Source: Alkalicoccus chagannorensis DSM 18086 (lineage in GTDB: Bacteria > Bacillota > Bacilli > Bacillales > Salisediminibacteriaceae). Taken from it: DNA of 64,000 nucleotides. The first letter of the stretch is position 1. Each line of letters starts with the position of its first letter. Positions 7,315-15,966 of this stretch are shown here, piece by piece. The stretch is taken from NCBI RefSeq assembly GCF_000429725.1, contig NZ_AUCK01000023.1, forward strand, positions 1 to 64,000, given 5' to 3'. The notes below the pieces were generated by a model. It saw nothing but the letters and a program-made list of their open reading frames with translations. It was not told where the DNA came from and searched no databases. The position numbers and the translations under genes were made by a program.

Positions 7315-8501
7315 CAAACGTGTCCTCCAGTCATCACGTACAGCTCTCCAATGCTGTAGACAGCATCGCCCCGTCCGGCATCCGTCGTTTTTTTGATTTG
7401 GCATCATCGATGGATAACATTATCTCTCTTGGTGTCGGGGAACCTGATTTTACGACGCCTTGGAGTGTCCGTGAAGCGAGTATCCATTCCCTTGAACGAG
7501 GATTGACTGCCTATACGGCGAATGCTGGACTGATCGAGCTGCGCAGGGAAGTAAGCCGTTATTTGGACGATCGTTTTCAGACCGAGTACGACCCGGAGTC
7601 AGAGGTTGTCATAACGGTCGGAGCCAGTGAAGGGCTGGATATTGCTGTCAGAACCGTTGTAAACCCAGGAGATGAAGTGCTGATAGTTGAGCCTTGCTTT
7701 GTGTCCTATGCGCCGCTCGTGACGCTGGCAGGCGGTGTTCCTGTGCCTGTGCCGACGTTCATGAAAGATGATTTTGCAGTGACGGCAGAGAATATCAGGA
7801 GCAGAATCACGCCGCGGACGCGGGCGCTGATGCTCTCTTTTCCGAACAACCCGACCGGTGCGGTAATGAACGGCGGAGCACTGCAGGCGGTAGCGGATGT
7901 GGTCAAAGAACACGATCTCGTTGTGCTGTCTGACGAAATTTACGCAGAGCTTGCCTATGATGAAGAACACGTGAGCACAGCAGCATTGGAAGGCATGTGG
8001 GAGAGAACGATCCTCATCAGCGGCTTTTCCAAATCCTTCGCCATGACAGGATGGCGCGTCGGATACGTCTGCGCCCCGGAGCCGTATGCCGCCGCTATGC
8101 TCAAAATCCACCAGTATGCGATGATGTGCGCTTCGACGATGGCCCAGTACGCGGCGTTGGAAGCGATGCAGAGCGGGCAGGAAGAAATGGAAGAGATGGT
8201 CGTCAGTTACCGGCACCGTCGGAATTACTTTGTCCGGTCTCTCCGCGAAGCCGGATTGTCCTGTCATAAACCCGGCGGTGCGTTCTATGCCTTTCCGTCC
8301 ATTGAATCGACCGGCCTCAGCTCCGAGCAGTTCGCCGAGCGGCTTCTGCTGGAAGAGCGCGTCGCGGTTGTCCCGGGACACGTGTTTGGAGCCGGCGGGG
8401 AAGGGCATGTCCGCTGCTCCTACGCTGCTTCGATGAGTCAGCTGGAGGAAGCCGCAGCGAGAATCGGGCGGTTTACCGCGCGCGTAAAGAAAGAATCTTA
8501 G
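7311..8501 (+). CDS. alaT: Alanine transaminase AlaT (class I/II aminotransferase, YugH)
   Basis: The 396-residue product is a fold-type I PLP aminotransferase. The substrate loop SLGVGEPDF (about 35-45), the FPNNPTGAV motif (about 181-189), LSDEIYAEL and the PLP lysine in SGFSKSFAMTGWRVGY (about 235-250) are all visible. AlaT makes alanine from pyruvate and glutamate in B. subtilis. The gene overlaps alaR by four bases. Confidence 0.88.
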   Translation: MTNVSSSHHVQLSNAVDSIAPSGIRRFFDLASSMDNIISLGVGEPDFTTPWSVREASIHSLERGLTAYTANAGLIELRREVSRYLDDRFQTEYDPESEVVITVGASEGLDIAVRTVVNPGDEVLIVEPCFVSYAPLVTLAGGVPVPVPTFMKDDFAVTAENIRSRITPRTRALMLSFPNNPTGAVMNGGALQAVADVVKEHDLVVLSDEIYAELAYDEEHVSTAALEGMWERTILISGFSKSFAMTGWRVGYVCAPEPYAAAMLKIHQYAMMCASTMAQYAALEAMQSGQEEMEEMVVSYRHRRNYFVRSLREAGLSCHKPGGAFYAFPSIESTGLSSEQFAERLLLEERVAVVPGHVFGAGGEGHVRCSYAASMSQLEEAAARIGRFTARVKKES

Positions 8502-8507
8502 AGGACT

Positions 8508-8535
8508 TTGTTTTTTTGAAAAAACGTGTTATAAT
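8508..8535 (+). promoter_or_regulatory. Sigma-A promoter of yugI
   Basis: TTGTTT (8508-8513) and TATAAT (8530-8535) are separated by 16 bases and lie 34 bases before the yugI start, right after the alaT stop. The -10 box is perfect and the -35 is fair. Confidence 0.65.
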
Positions 8536-8568
8536 TACACAGTTAAAAAATATTTAGGAGTTGTTTGC

Positions 8569-8988
8569 ATGTCAGGTCAATACGAAGCAGGAAGTATTGT
8601 TGAAGGTAAGGTAACTGGAATCAAGCCGTTTGGTGCGTTTGTTGCACTTGATGAGAAGAAGCAGGGACTCGTCCACATCTCTCACATCGCTCACGGTTAT
8701 GTGAAAGACATCAACGAAGAGCTGTCTGTCGGAGATCAAGTGAAAGTGAAGATTCTATCCGTAGACGAAGAGTCCGGTAAAATCTCTCTTTCTATTAAAG
8801 AAACACAGCCGAAGCCGGAGCGTCCAGAACGCCAGGGCGGCGGCGGTGGAGGCGGCGGTCCTCGTCGTCAAAACAACCAGCAGCAGAGTCAGCCACAAGG
8901 CTTCAACACGCTGGAAGACAAGCTTAAAGATTGGCTCAAGCAGTCAAACGAAATTCAGGCAGACCTCAACAAGCGTATCAAGAAGTAA
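8569..8988 (+). CDS. yugI: S1-domain RNA-binding protein YugI (GSP13)
   Basis: The 139-residue product has one S1 domain (about residues 6-74: GSIVEGKVTGIKPFGAFVAL, GLVHISHIAHGYV, KVKILSVDEESGKISLSIK). A glycine- and arginine-rich linker (GGGGGGGPRR) and a short helical C-terminus follow. In B. subtilis YugI is a ribosome-associated general stress protein. AGGAG precedes the ATG, and it has its own promoter and a terminator at 9025. Confidence 0.9.
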   Translation: MSGQYEAGSIVEGKVTGIKPFGAFVALDEKKQGLVHISHIAHGYVKDINEELSVGDQVKVKILSVDEESGKISLSIKETQPKPERPERQGGGGGGGGPRRQNNQQQSQPQGFNTLEDKLKDWLKQSNEIQADLNKRIKK

Positions 8989-9024
8989 GATCCCAGTTGT
9001 AATTACTGAATACACTTCCTATTA

Positions 9025-9066
9025 AAAAGAACTGTTTCTCCTTCGGGGGAAGCGGTTCTTTTTTTC
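9025..9066 (+). terminator. Terminator after yugI
   Basis: AAGAACTG..TTCTCC pairs with GGGGAAGCGGTTCTT across a TTCG loop, followed by seven T. Confidence 0.85.
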
Positions 9067-9190
9067 GGTTCTAAAATAAATGTTGGGGAAAGATTCTGGC
9101 CTGCCGACCTCTGTCGATGCAAGCGACACCTACGGAGAGGGAGGATCCATAATCGCCTGCCGTGCTGCTGCGCGCGGTTTCGTCCTTTCC
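9067..9190. repeat. Interspersed repeat family B, copy B1 (degenerate)
   Basis: The left end GGTTCTAAAATAAATGTTGG (9067-9086) matches the left ends at 38818 and 54857, and GGAAAG follows. Beyond about 40 bases similarity to the other copies fades. The conserved end resembles terminal inverted repeats of ISL3-type elements, so this may be an insertion sequence remnant. No open frame is visible. Confidence 0.5.
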
Positions 9191-9297
9191 GCATGGAGCG
9201 TGAATAGCGCTTAGAAAAGATGAGCGTCGTTTTCTTTGCGTCTCAAGGGACTCTATAGAATAATAGTAGACGATAGATCATCAGAGGAGGGTCAGAC

Positions 9298-10464
9298 ATG
9301 GACTCATTTGTATATCGGAATCCAACGAAATTGATTTTTGGCGAAGGCCAGGTGCAGGAACACCTTGCGGAGGAATTGAAACAGTTCGGCACGCGTGTAC
9401 TGCTCGTATATGGTGGAGGAAGCATCAAAAAGAACGGATTGTACGATGAAGTGACGAGCCTGCTGCAGGAGCACGGCTTAGAGGTGCATGAACTCGGCGG
9501 CGTGGAGCCCAATCCCCGGCTTAGTACGGTTAGAAAGGGCATTGAGACGGCACGGGAGCATGACGTGGATGTCCTGCTTGCGGTCGGCGGTGGCAGCGTC
9601 ATTGATGCTGTCAAAGCGATTGCAGCAGGCAGTAAATATGATGGCGATGTGTGGGATCTGGTCACGAAAAAAGCACAGGCAGCAGATGCCCTTCCATTTG
9701 GAACCATCTTGACGCTTGCAGCAACCGGTTCGGAAATGAACGCAGGTTCTGTTATTACAAACTGGGAAACGCACGAAAAATACGGATGGGGCAGTCCGCA
9801 CGTCTTCCCGGCCTTTTCCATTCTGGATCCGTTGAATACGCTCTCGGTTCCTGAAAATCATACCGTTTACGGCATCGTCGATATGATGACGCACGTACTG
9901 GAGCAGTATTTCCATCCGCAGGAGACCACACCTCTGCAGGAGCATATGTGTGAAGCTGTTCTGAAAACAGTCATCGAGACAGCGCCGGGGCTCGTGCAGA
10001 ACCTGGAGGATAAAGAGCGGAGAGCGGTCGTGCTCTATGCCGGTACGATTGCCTTGAACGGCACGCTGCAGATGGGTGTCCGGGGAGACTGGGCTTCGCA
10101 TAACATTGAGCATGCCGTTTCGGCTGTTTATGACATTCCGCACGCAGGAGGTCTCGCGATTCTCTTTCCGCAGTGGATGCGTCATCATCGAAAGCTCGGC
10201 AGGAGAAAACTCGTCCAGCTCGCCGAGCGCGTCTGGGGCATTGCACCCGCTGGAAAATCGGAAGACCAGCTGGCTGAAGAAGGCATTCAAAAGCTGGAAC
10301 AGTTCTGGCAGTCGCTCGGCGCGCCGTCGCGGCTGGCAGACTATGACATCGACGAGAGCCGCTTTGATGAAATGGCAGACAAAGCGATGATCAACGGGCC
10401 TTTCGGTAATTTCAACAAGCTGAACAAAAAGGATGTACTCGATATCCTCGAAGCCTCCAAGTAA
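9298..10464 (+). CDS. Iron-containing alcohol dehydrogenase, butanol dehydrogenase type (YugJ/YugK)
   Basis: The 388-residue product is a group III (Fe-ADH) dehydrogenase. It has the coenzyme motif [14 protein letters not shown] (about 97-110) and the metal-binding histidine region [18 protein letters not shown] (about 265-282). It probably reduces aldehydes with NAD(P)H. B. subtilis has two such genes, yugJ and yugK, between yugI and pgi; here there is one, and I cannot tell which. GGAGGG precedes the ATG. Confidence 0.88.
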   Translation: MDSFVYRNPTKLIFGEGQVQEHLAEELKQFGTRVLLVYGGGSIKKNGLYDEVTSLLQEHGLEVHELGGVEPNPRLSTVRKGIETAREHDVDVLLAVGGGSVIDAVKAIAAGSKYDGDVWDLVTKKAQAADALPFGTILTLAATGSEMNAGSVITNWETHEKYGWGSPHVFPAFSILDPLNTLSVPENHTVYGIVDMMTHVLEQYFHPQETTPLQEHMCEAVLKTVIETAPGLVQNLEDKERRAVVLYAGTIALNGTLQMGVRGDWASHNIEHAVSAVYDIPHAGGLAILFPQWMRHHRKLGRRKLVQLAERVWGIAPAGKSEDQLAEEGIQKLEQFWQSLGAPSRLADYDIDESRFDEMADKAMINGPFGNFNKLNKKDVLDILEASK

Positions 10465-10541
10465 CGGAGACGAGGGAGGATGCGGCTGCGGGTCTCACCG
10501 CGGCCGGACCGAAAAAAGAATCGTCCGTGAATCCGAATTCA

Positions 10542-10577
10542 TTGCCCCGGGGGCTTGCAACCCGGGGCTCCTTTTTA
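10542..10577 (+). terminator. Terminator after the alcohol dehydrogenase
   Basis: GCCCCGGG (10544-10551) pairs with CCCGGGGC (10561-10568), followed by TCCTTTTT. Confidence 0.8.
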
Positions 10578-10622
10578 TAAAGTGAAAGAGAAATGAAAAT
10601 GAATCTAAAGGAGACGTGACTT

Positions 10623-11981
10623 ATGAATACGATCCGTTTTGATTATTCACAGGCGGCAGGCGAGCTGCAGCAGACAGAAATCGACCAGCTGCAGCGCGCG
10701 GTAACAGGAGCGCATGAGGACCTCCACAACGGGACGGGAGCTGGAAGCGACTTCCTTGGATGGATTGACCTGCCCGTGAACTATGACCAGGAAGAGTTCG
10801 CCCGTATTAAACAGGCAGCAGAAAAAATCAAGTCTGATTCGGACGTACTAATCGTCATCGGTATCGGCGGCTCGTATCTGGGTGCCCGGGCTGCCATTGA
10901 AGCATTGACGCACACGTTCTACAACGAACTTGGCGGCGACCAGCGCGGTGCCCCGCAGATTTTCTATGCAGGCAATAACATCAGTTCCACGTACGCCAAG
11001 CATTTGATGGAGCTGGTGAAAGACAAGGATGTCTCCGTCAATGTGATTTCCAAGTCCGGAACTACAACCGAACCAGCCATTGCCTTCCGTTATTTCAGGG
11101 AATTTCTGGAGAATAAATATGGCACAGAGGAAGCGCGCCGGCGTATTTATGCGACAACCGACAAGCAGAAAGGCGCATTGAAGCAGCTTGCTGACGAAGA
11201 AGGCTATGAATCCTTTGTCATTCCGGATGACGTGGGCGGCCGATTTTCCATTTTCACAGCGGTAGGCCTTCTTCCGATTGCTGCAGCCGGTCTCGATATT
11301 GATCAGATGATGAAAGGAGCAGCAGATGCCCGGAATGCATACGCTGACGCGGACATCGAGAATAACGAAGCATATCAGTATGCAGCAGTCCGTCATGCTC
11401 TCTATCAAAAAGGGAAAACGATTGAACTGATGGTCAACTATGAACCAGCACTTCACTATACAGGAGAATGGTGGAAGCAGCTGTACGGAGAGAGCGAAGG
11501 AAAAGACGGAAAAGGGCTGTTTCCGGCTGCTGCAGACTTCTCCACCGATCTGCACTCGCTCGGTCAATATGTGCAGGACGGGCGTCGTCAGTTGTTTGAA
11601 ACCGTACTCCATGTCGGCAGCGAAAAAGAAACCGTCACGATCGGTAAAGACAAGGATGACCTCGACGGACTCAACTATTTGACGGGCGAGTCTATGGGAT
11701 TTGTGAATGACAAAGCTTATCAGGGAACGATGCTGGCCCATATTGACGGGGGAGTTCCCAACCTTGTCATTGAGATTCCGGAACTGAATGAATACCATTA
11801 CGGCTGGCTGATCTATTTCTTTGAAAAAGCGGTCGGGATCAGTGGATACCTGCTCGGAGTGAATCCATTTGATCAGCCGGGAGTGGAAGCATACAAGAAA
11901 AACATGTTTGCCCTGCTCGGGAAGCCAGGTTTTGAAGAAGAAAAAAAGGAGCTCGAACAGCGTCTGCGTCAGCAGGACTAA
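10623..11981 (+). CDS. pgi: Glucose-6-phosphate isomerase
   Basis: The 452-residue product interconverts glucose 6-phosphate and fructose 6-phosphate. Visible motifs are [13 protein letters not shown] (about 78-90), [16 protein letters not shown] (about 140-155), [14 protein letters not shown] (about 205-218) and the C-terminal region with [14 protein letters not shown]. The length is normal for the bacillar enzyme. AAAGGAG precedes the ATG. Its place after yugI and yugJ/K matches B. subtilis. Confidence 0.95.
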   Translation: MNTIRFDYSQAAGELQQTEIDQLQRAVTGAHEDLHNGTGAGSDFLGWIDLPVNYDQEEFARIKQAAEKIKSDSDVLIVIGIGGSYLGARAAIEALTHTFYNELGGDQRGAPQIFYAGNNISSTYAKHLMELVKDKDVSVNVISKSGTTTEPAIAFRYFREFLENKYGTEEARRRIYATTDKQKGALKQLADEEGYESFVIPDDVGGRFSIFTAVGLLPIAAAGLDIDQMMKGAADARNAYADADIENNEAYQYAAVRHALYQKGKTIELMVNYEPALHYTGEWWKQLYGESEGKDGKGLFPAAADFSTDLHSLGQYVQDGRRQLFETVLHVGSEKETVTIGKDKDDLDGLNYLTGESMGFVNDKAYQGTMLAHIDGGVPNLVIEIPELNEYHYGWLIYFFEKAVGISGYLLGVNPFDQPGVEAYKKNMFALLGKPGFEEEKKELEQRLRQQD

Positions 11982-12027
11982 TCGTAATCAGCAGAAGTCC
12001 GGTCTGAAAGCCTGCCGGATCGGTACA

Positions 12028-12070
12028 ACAAGCGCGGTATGTCATCATGTGACATACCGCGCTTGTTTGA
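12028..12070 (+). terminator. Terminator after pgi
   Basis: Arms 12028-12044 and 12050-12066 (core GCGCGGTATGTCA) form a perfect 17-bp stem, followed by TTGACTTT. The T-run is short, so termination may be partial. Confidence 0.7.
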
Positions 12071-12302
12071 CTTTGTGGGAAAGACGTCACAGCAGGATGA
12101 CGATGGCCTTGTCGTTCGCGAGGGGAGGACGAGGGTCTGTTCTTCTTTCTAAAAACCTTTAGAACAAGAAACAATGAGCTTTCATAGAGAGAGTCCTGCA
12201 TGGAGCGGGACAGTGTACGACATCTTTGAGGCATCCCTCGCCGCTTTCGTTTGGAGCGAAAGGCAGTGTTTCCTCGCTGGCATTTGTCTGCTGAAAGAGA
12301 AA

Positions 12303-12335
12303 AGAGAGTTCTCCTGTTCCGGGAGAACTCTCTTA
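12303..12335. terminator. Hairpin AGAGAGTTCTCC / GGAGAACTCTCT
   Basis: A perfect 12-bp stem with a 7-base loop lies in a gene-free stretch. It has A-rich flanks on the left and only TTAAA on the right, so it would terminate better on the minus strand, downstream of the BCCT gene. Confidence 0.5.
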
Positions 12336-12363
12336 AACACCTGGAGTGTGCCTTATTCAGGAA

Positions 12364-12414
12364 CAGCTGCATCACCGATGTGCCTCCTGCCTGACGTTCA
12401 TGGTGATGCAGCTG
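12364..12414. repeat. Perfect 13-bp inverted repeat with 25-base spacer
   Basis: CAGCTGCATCACC (12364-12376) is exactly inverted at 12402-12414. It lies 125 bases past the end of the BCCT gene. There is no T-run, so it is not an ordinary terminator; its function is unknown. Confidence 0.6.
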
Positions 12415-12538
12415 CATGCTGATTTTCCATCCGCGGGTTCCATGCCCGCAGCGATTGTTTTCTTCCACTTCTGTTTTCTACGGCTGCCGGAAGTTGACCC
12501 GGCCGATCAGAAAACAGGAAAGAGGAGGCATGCATTCG

Positions 12539-14230
12539 TTATTTTCCTTCTTCCTCTTCTTTCTTGAGTTCGCGTGCTTCGTCTTCGTCCATGATATTAT
12601 CAGGTTCTTCTACGAGAACATCGTCTTCCAGCTTCCGTTCCGCTCGGAGATCCTCCAGAGCTGCGTAAATACGCTGGCGTTCGACAGGCAGGGAGCCGTC
12701 TCTCAATTCAGTAAACAGTGCTTTGAGCAGACAGTAGACCATGAGGAGCATAATGATCATGAATGGAAATCCTCCGACCAGCGAGGCGGTCTGCAGGGCG
12801 GTAAGACCACCGGCAAGAAGCAGCACGATCGCAAACAGGCCTTCCATGATCCCCCATGTGATACGCAGGCGTGTCGGCGGCAGCGGATTCCCTTTAGAGG
12901 TGAGCATGCCGATGACGTACGTACCGGAGTCGGAAGAAGTGACAAAGAAAACGGTGACAGACAGCATTGCTACTGCAATGAGCAGGGTCGACAGCGGGAA
13001 TTCATTCAGCAGGGCAAAGAATCCCTGTGCTTCATCCGCCAGTACCTCATCCAAAATATCGATGCCGCCGAAGTGCTGTTCAAACAAGGCTGCACCACCG
13101 AATACACTAAACCACATCATACTTCCGACAGTTGGAACGAGCATGACCCCGATCGCAAAGCTGCGGATGGTCCGGCCGCGGGAGACACGGGCAATAAAGG
13201 AACCGACAAACGGTGCCCAGGCAATCCACCATGCCCAATAGAAAATGGTCCAGGCATCATACCAGCCTTCTGTCCCTTCCCCGGCTGCGTCAATACCGAA
13301 GGACATCGACAGCAGGTTCTGCAGGTAAGCCCCAGTGGAATGAGTGAACGCATTGAAGATAAAGAGTGTTGGGCCGAGGATGAGTACAAAGAGCATCAAC
13401 ATACCTGCAACACCGAGGTTGATCTGGGACAGCCATTTGATCCCTTTATCAATCCCCGTGGTTGTTGAAATGATTGCAAGTGCTGTGACGACGACCACAA
13501 TCATAATCCAGAGTCCTTCGCTGTTTTCCCAGCCGAACAGCTGCTCGAGGCCGCCGCCGATCTGCATAACACCAAGCCCGAGAGACGTGGAGATACCAAA
13601 CAAGGTTGCGAGGACACCGATAATGTTGACTGTGTTACCGATACCTCCGTCCAGACGATCCCGGCCGAGCAGCGGCTCCAGCGTAGAGCTGAGAAGCATC
13701 GGCAGGCCTTTACGATAGGAAAAGTAAGCGAGGGCACAAGCAACGATGGAATAGATCGCCCATGGATGAAAGCCCCAATGGAAAAACGAATACTGCAGAG
13801 CAAGGTGAACGGTTTCTTCCGTTCCTCCTTCTCCGAAAGGCGGCCAGTCATAGTGGTTCAGCGGTTCAGAAACGCCCCAGAATAAGAGGCCGATCCCCAT
13901 CCCGGCGCTGAAGAGCATTGCGAACCAGGCAGGCAGCGGATATTCCGGTTTCTCATTGTCCTCACCAAGCTTAATTTCCCCTATTGGACTAAGTATGAGG
14001 AAGATAGTGACGATCAAGAAGATACTGGCGCCTAAAATGAAGGTCCAGCCTAAGTAAGTAGTTGTCCAGTCAAAGGTGGCATCCATAGCCTGGTTAAAGG
14101 TATCACCAAGCGAGATCCCGACAATGACAAATGCAGAAGCAAGAATCAGAGAAATAATAAATACGGGTGTTTTCAGTGTGTCACTGAACGACGTCAATCC
14201 TTTCGGACGTTGTTTCGGTTCCTTTGGCAT
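12539..14230 (-). CDS. BCCT-family osmolyte transporter (glycine betaine/choline type, OpuD-like)
   Basis: The 563-residue product has about 12 membrane helices. Its betaine-binding region matches the BCCT signature (GMGIGLLFWGVSEPLNHY, about 100-117) and WTIFYWAWWIAWAPFVGSF (about 320-340). It imports quaternary ammonium osmolytes with sodium. The C-terminal tail is very acidic and charged (DEDEARELKKEEEEGK), a region that often senses osmotic state in this family. GGAGG lies before the ATG at 14230. The exact substrate cannot be told from sequence. Confidence 0.9.
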   Translation of the reverse strand: MPKEPKQRPKGLTSFSDTLKTPVFIISLILASAFVIVGISLGDTFNQAMDATFDWTTTYLGWTFILGASIFLIVTIFLILSPIGEIKLGEDNEKPEYPLPAWFAMLFSAGMGIGLLFWGVSEPLNHYDWPPFGEGGTEETVHLALQYSFFHWGFHPWAIYSIVACALAYFSYRKGLPMLLSSTLEPLLGRDRLDGGIGNTVNIIGVLATLFGISTSLGLGVMQIGGGLEQLFGWENSEGLWIMIVVVVTALAIISTTTGIDKGIKWLSQINLGVAGMLMLFVLILGPTLFIFNAFTHSTGAYLQNLLSMSFGIDAAGEGTEGWYDAWTIFYWAWWIAWAPFVGSFIARVSRGRTIRSFAIGVMLVPTVGSMMWFSVFGGAALFEQHFGGIDILDEVLADEAQGFFALLNEFPLSTLLIAVAMLSVTVFFVTSSDSGTYVIGMLTSKGNPLPPTRLRITWGIMEGLFAIVLLLAGGLTALQTASLVGGFPFMIIMLLMVYCLLKALFTELRDGSLPVERQRIYAALEDLRAERKLEDDVLVEEPDNIMDEDEARELKKEEEEGK

Positions 14231-14950
14231 ACGAGCACCTCCTGAATTTTATGTGAACACTATTTATAATAAGGATCAAGCAGCAGTCTGCTTTGTCCGT
14301 ATTACCACTCGGGTAGTCGTTCGGTAAAGAAATCAGTGTTTGTGCTGCTCTGCGGAAAGACGCGAACGCATCGTCCAACGCGGGAAGATCGGGCGGTATG
14401 TTCTCTGTAACAGTTTGCAATCAGATGTAGCCTGACTGCATAAAAGAAGGATAACGAACATACAGCGGGCTGTAAATGTAAAAAATGTACAAAAAATAGA
14501 TATTTGCGTTTGAAAATGCAGATTCCGGGGAATCTGTGTCTTCTTCCTGCCTCTATACAGTAACCTAATAAATAAGATTTTAAACATAATGAAACATAAA
14601 AATCCGGCAGACGAAGAGCGCTGCCGGAATGTCATCCGAAAAAACGATCGTTCACAGGAGCTCCCCGAAGCAGAAAAAGCCCGGCAGCTCCCTTTTTATC
14701 TAAAGGCAGGCACCCAGCTTCTCCTTTCAGGAAAAAAACGTCCTGTATAAAAAAAGTTCTGCTCGTGATTCTGATTACTAACGAGAGAAGACGCAGCTCC
14801 AGTACGGCAGGCGGCGTAAATCTTCTGACGCACAGCGGGTCCTGACGGCATGCCGCTATGCGAAAGCCGGGAAATGCAGGTGAAGTAGAAAAAGCCGCCC
14901 GGCATGGCGGCGGTGTGCGCTTCTATCGCTGGAAGGTGCAGGCATTGAAG
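14231..14950. other. Gene-free region upstream of the BCCT gene
   Basis: I see no credible gene in these 720 bases. Short frames lack ribosome binding sites. It contains a hairpin around 14602-14628 (CCGGCAG/CTGCCGG) and a GCCGCC/GGCGGC hairpin at 14892-14909 that is followed on the minus strand by TTTTTC, so a second minus-strand terminator lies beyond the tRNA terminator. The promoter of the BCCT gene must lie near 14235-14330. Confidence 0.5.
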
Positions 14951-14951
14951 C

Positions 14952-14978
14952 CATAAAAAAAGCCGGCGCAGCCGGCTG
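14952..14978 (-). terminator. Terminator of tRNA-Ala
   Basis: On the minus strand AGCCGGC-TGC-GCCGGCT is followed by six to seven T, 12 bases beyond the tRNA 3' end. Confidence 0.85.
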
Positions 14979-14990
14979 GTACGTTATGTA

Positions 14991-15065
14991 TGGTGGAGCC
15001 AGGGGGATTCGAACCCCCGACCTCTTCGCTGCCAGCGAAGCATTCTCCCGCTGAACTATGGCCCC
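14991..15065 (-). tRNA. tRNA-Ala (anticodon GGC), CCA encoded
   Basis: The minus strand folds as a full cloverleaf. The acceptor stem GGGGCCA pairs with TGGCTCC and contains the G3-U70 pair that marks alanine tRNAs. The anticodon arm is CTTCG-CTGGCAG-CGAAG, giving anticodon GGC. The T arm is GGGGG-TTCGAAT-CCCCC, the discriminator is A, and a genomic CCA follows. A terminator lies just downstream. Confidence 0.97.
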
Positions 15066-15112
15066 GTGCACGATGATTATCATAGCAGAGGAGAGAATTT
15101 TTGACAAGAGGT

Positions 15113-15274
15113 TTATGAAAAAAGTATAAATAGAATATACCAGGCTGCACCGGCAACCACGGCTGTGACAAAGCCGCTGACGACATTTTCTTTGATGATT
15201 TTTTTATGTTTCACCCAGTCAAACATCGTCCAGCCGATAAAAATCGTCAGTGCAAAAATAACTGCTTCTATCAT
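15113..15274 (-). CDS. Small membrane protein, 53 residues
   Basis: ATG at 15274 follows GGAGGCAGAAG, an excellent ribosome binding site. The product has two hydrophobic helices (about 2-14 and 30-52) around a basic loop (DWVKHKKIIKEN). It ends 47 bases before the tRNA 5' end. I do not recognise the family. The strong start site and clean two-helix design make it a likely real gene. Confidence 0.7.
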   Translation of the reverse strand: MIEAVIFALTIFIGWTMFDWVKHKKIIKENVVSGFVTAVVAGAAWYILFILFS

Positions 15275-15360
15275 CTTCTGCCTCCTTCATCTCTCTGTCG
15301 GCATATTATATCAGAAGGATGGGAACTCGGAAAGCAATCATAGACTACTGGAGGAACCTT

Positions 15361-15939
15361 ATGCTGTTATCGAAAATATACGACCCGTTGATGATGCCTT
15401 TGGAACAGGCAGTTTTAAAGAAGAAGCGCAAAGCACTCCTCAGGCATGCGGCAGGACGGGTGCTGGAAATCGGGTCCGGAAGCGGGCTCAGCTTCCCTCA
15501 TTATCCAGCGCACGTGACCTCCTTCGATGCCATAGAACCGGACGACCGGATGCGGGAGCGTTCCCTCCCCAGGCTGCTTCGATCCCGTCTTCCGGGGATG
15601 GTGCAGAAGGGGAAAGCAGAACGGCTTCCTTTCGGAGATCATTCATTTGATACGATTGTTGTGCAGCTGGTACTCTGTTCAGTAGAAGATCCGCTTCAGG
15701 CACTCGAAGAGATCAAACGCACGGCAGCACCGGGCGCAAAAATTCTGCTGCTGGAACATGTACGTCCCCCGGCGGGAGGAGCTGCGGCTGATCTGCTGAC
15801 GCCCTGCTGGCGGAACGTATGCGGTAACTGTCACTTAAATCGAGAGACAGATAAACTGATGGCTGCAGGCGGTTTTCACCTCGAAGCAGTCGATGGACGG
15901 GTGCTTCTTTCCATTCACGCCTCCCTTGACCGTCAGTGA
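15361..15939 (+). CDS. Class I SAM-dependent methyltransferase (UbiE-like)
   Basis: I chose ATG 15361, six bases after GGAGG; an in-frame ATG at 15319 has no such site. The 192-residue product has the SAM-binding motif VLEIGSGSGLSFP (about 39-51), an acidic post-motif (FDAIEPDDRM) and the motif DTIVVQLVLCSVEDP (about 97-111). The substrate is unknown. It resembles small phospholipid or quinone methyltransferases. It lies 27 bases before the UbiD-type gene, perhaps in one operon. Confidence 0.8.
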   Translation: MLLSKIYDPLMMPLEQAVLKKKRKALLRHAAGRVLEIGSGSGLSFPHYPAHVTSFDAIEPDDRMRERSLPRLLRSRLPGMVQKGKAERLPFGDHSFDTIVVQLVLCSVEDPLQALEEIKRTAAPGAKILLLEHVRPPAGGAAADLLTPCWRNVCGNCHLNRETDKLMAAGGFHLEAVDGRVLLSIHASLDRQ

Positions 15940-15966
15940 TCCTATACAGAAGGGAAGACTTAGACG

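Noticed and set aside
12174-12567. Plus-strand frames between pgi and the BCCT gene
   Set aside because: No ribosome binding site, unusual composition and interruption by two hairpins; they look like chance frames.
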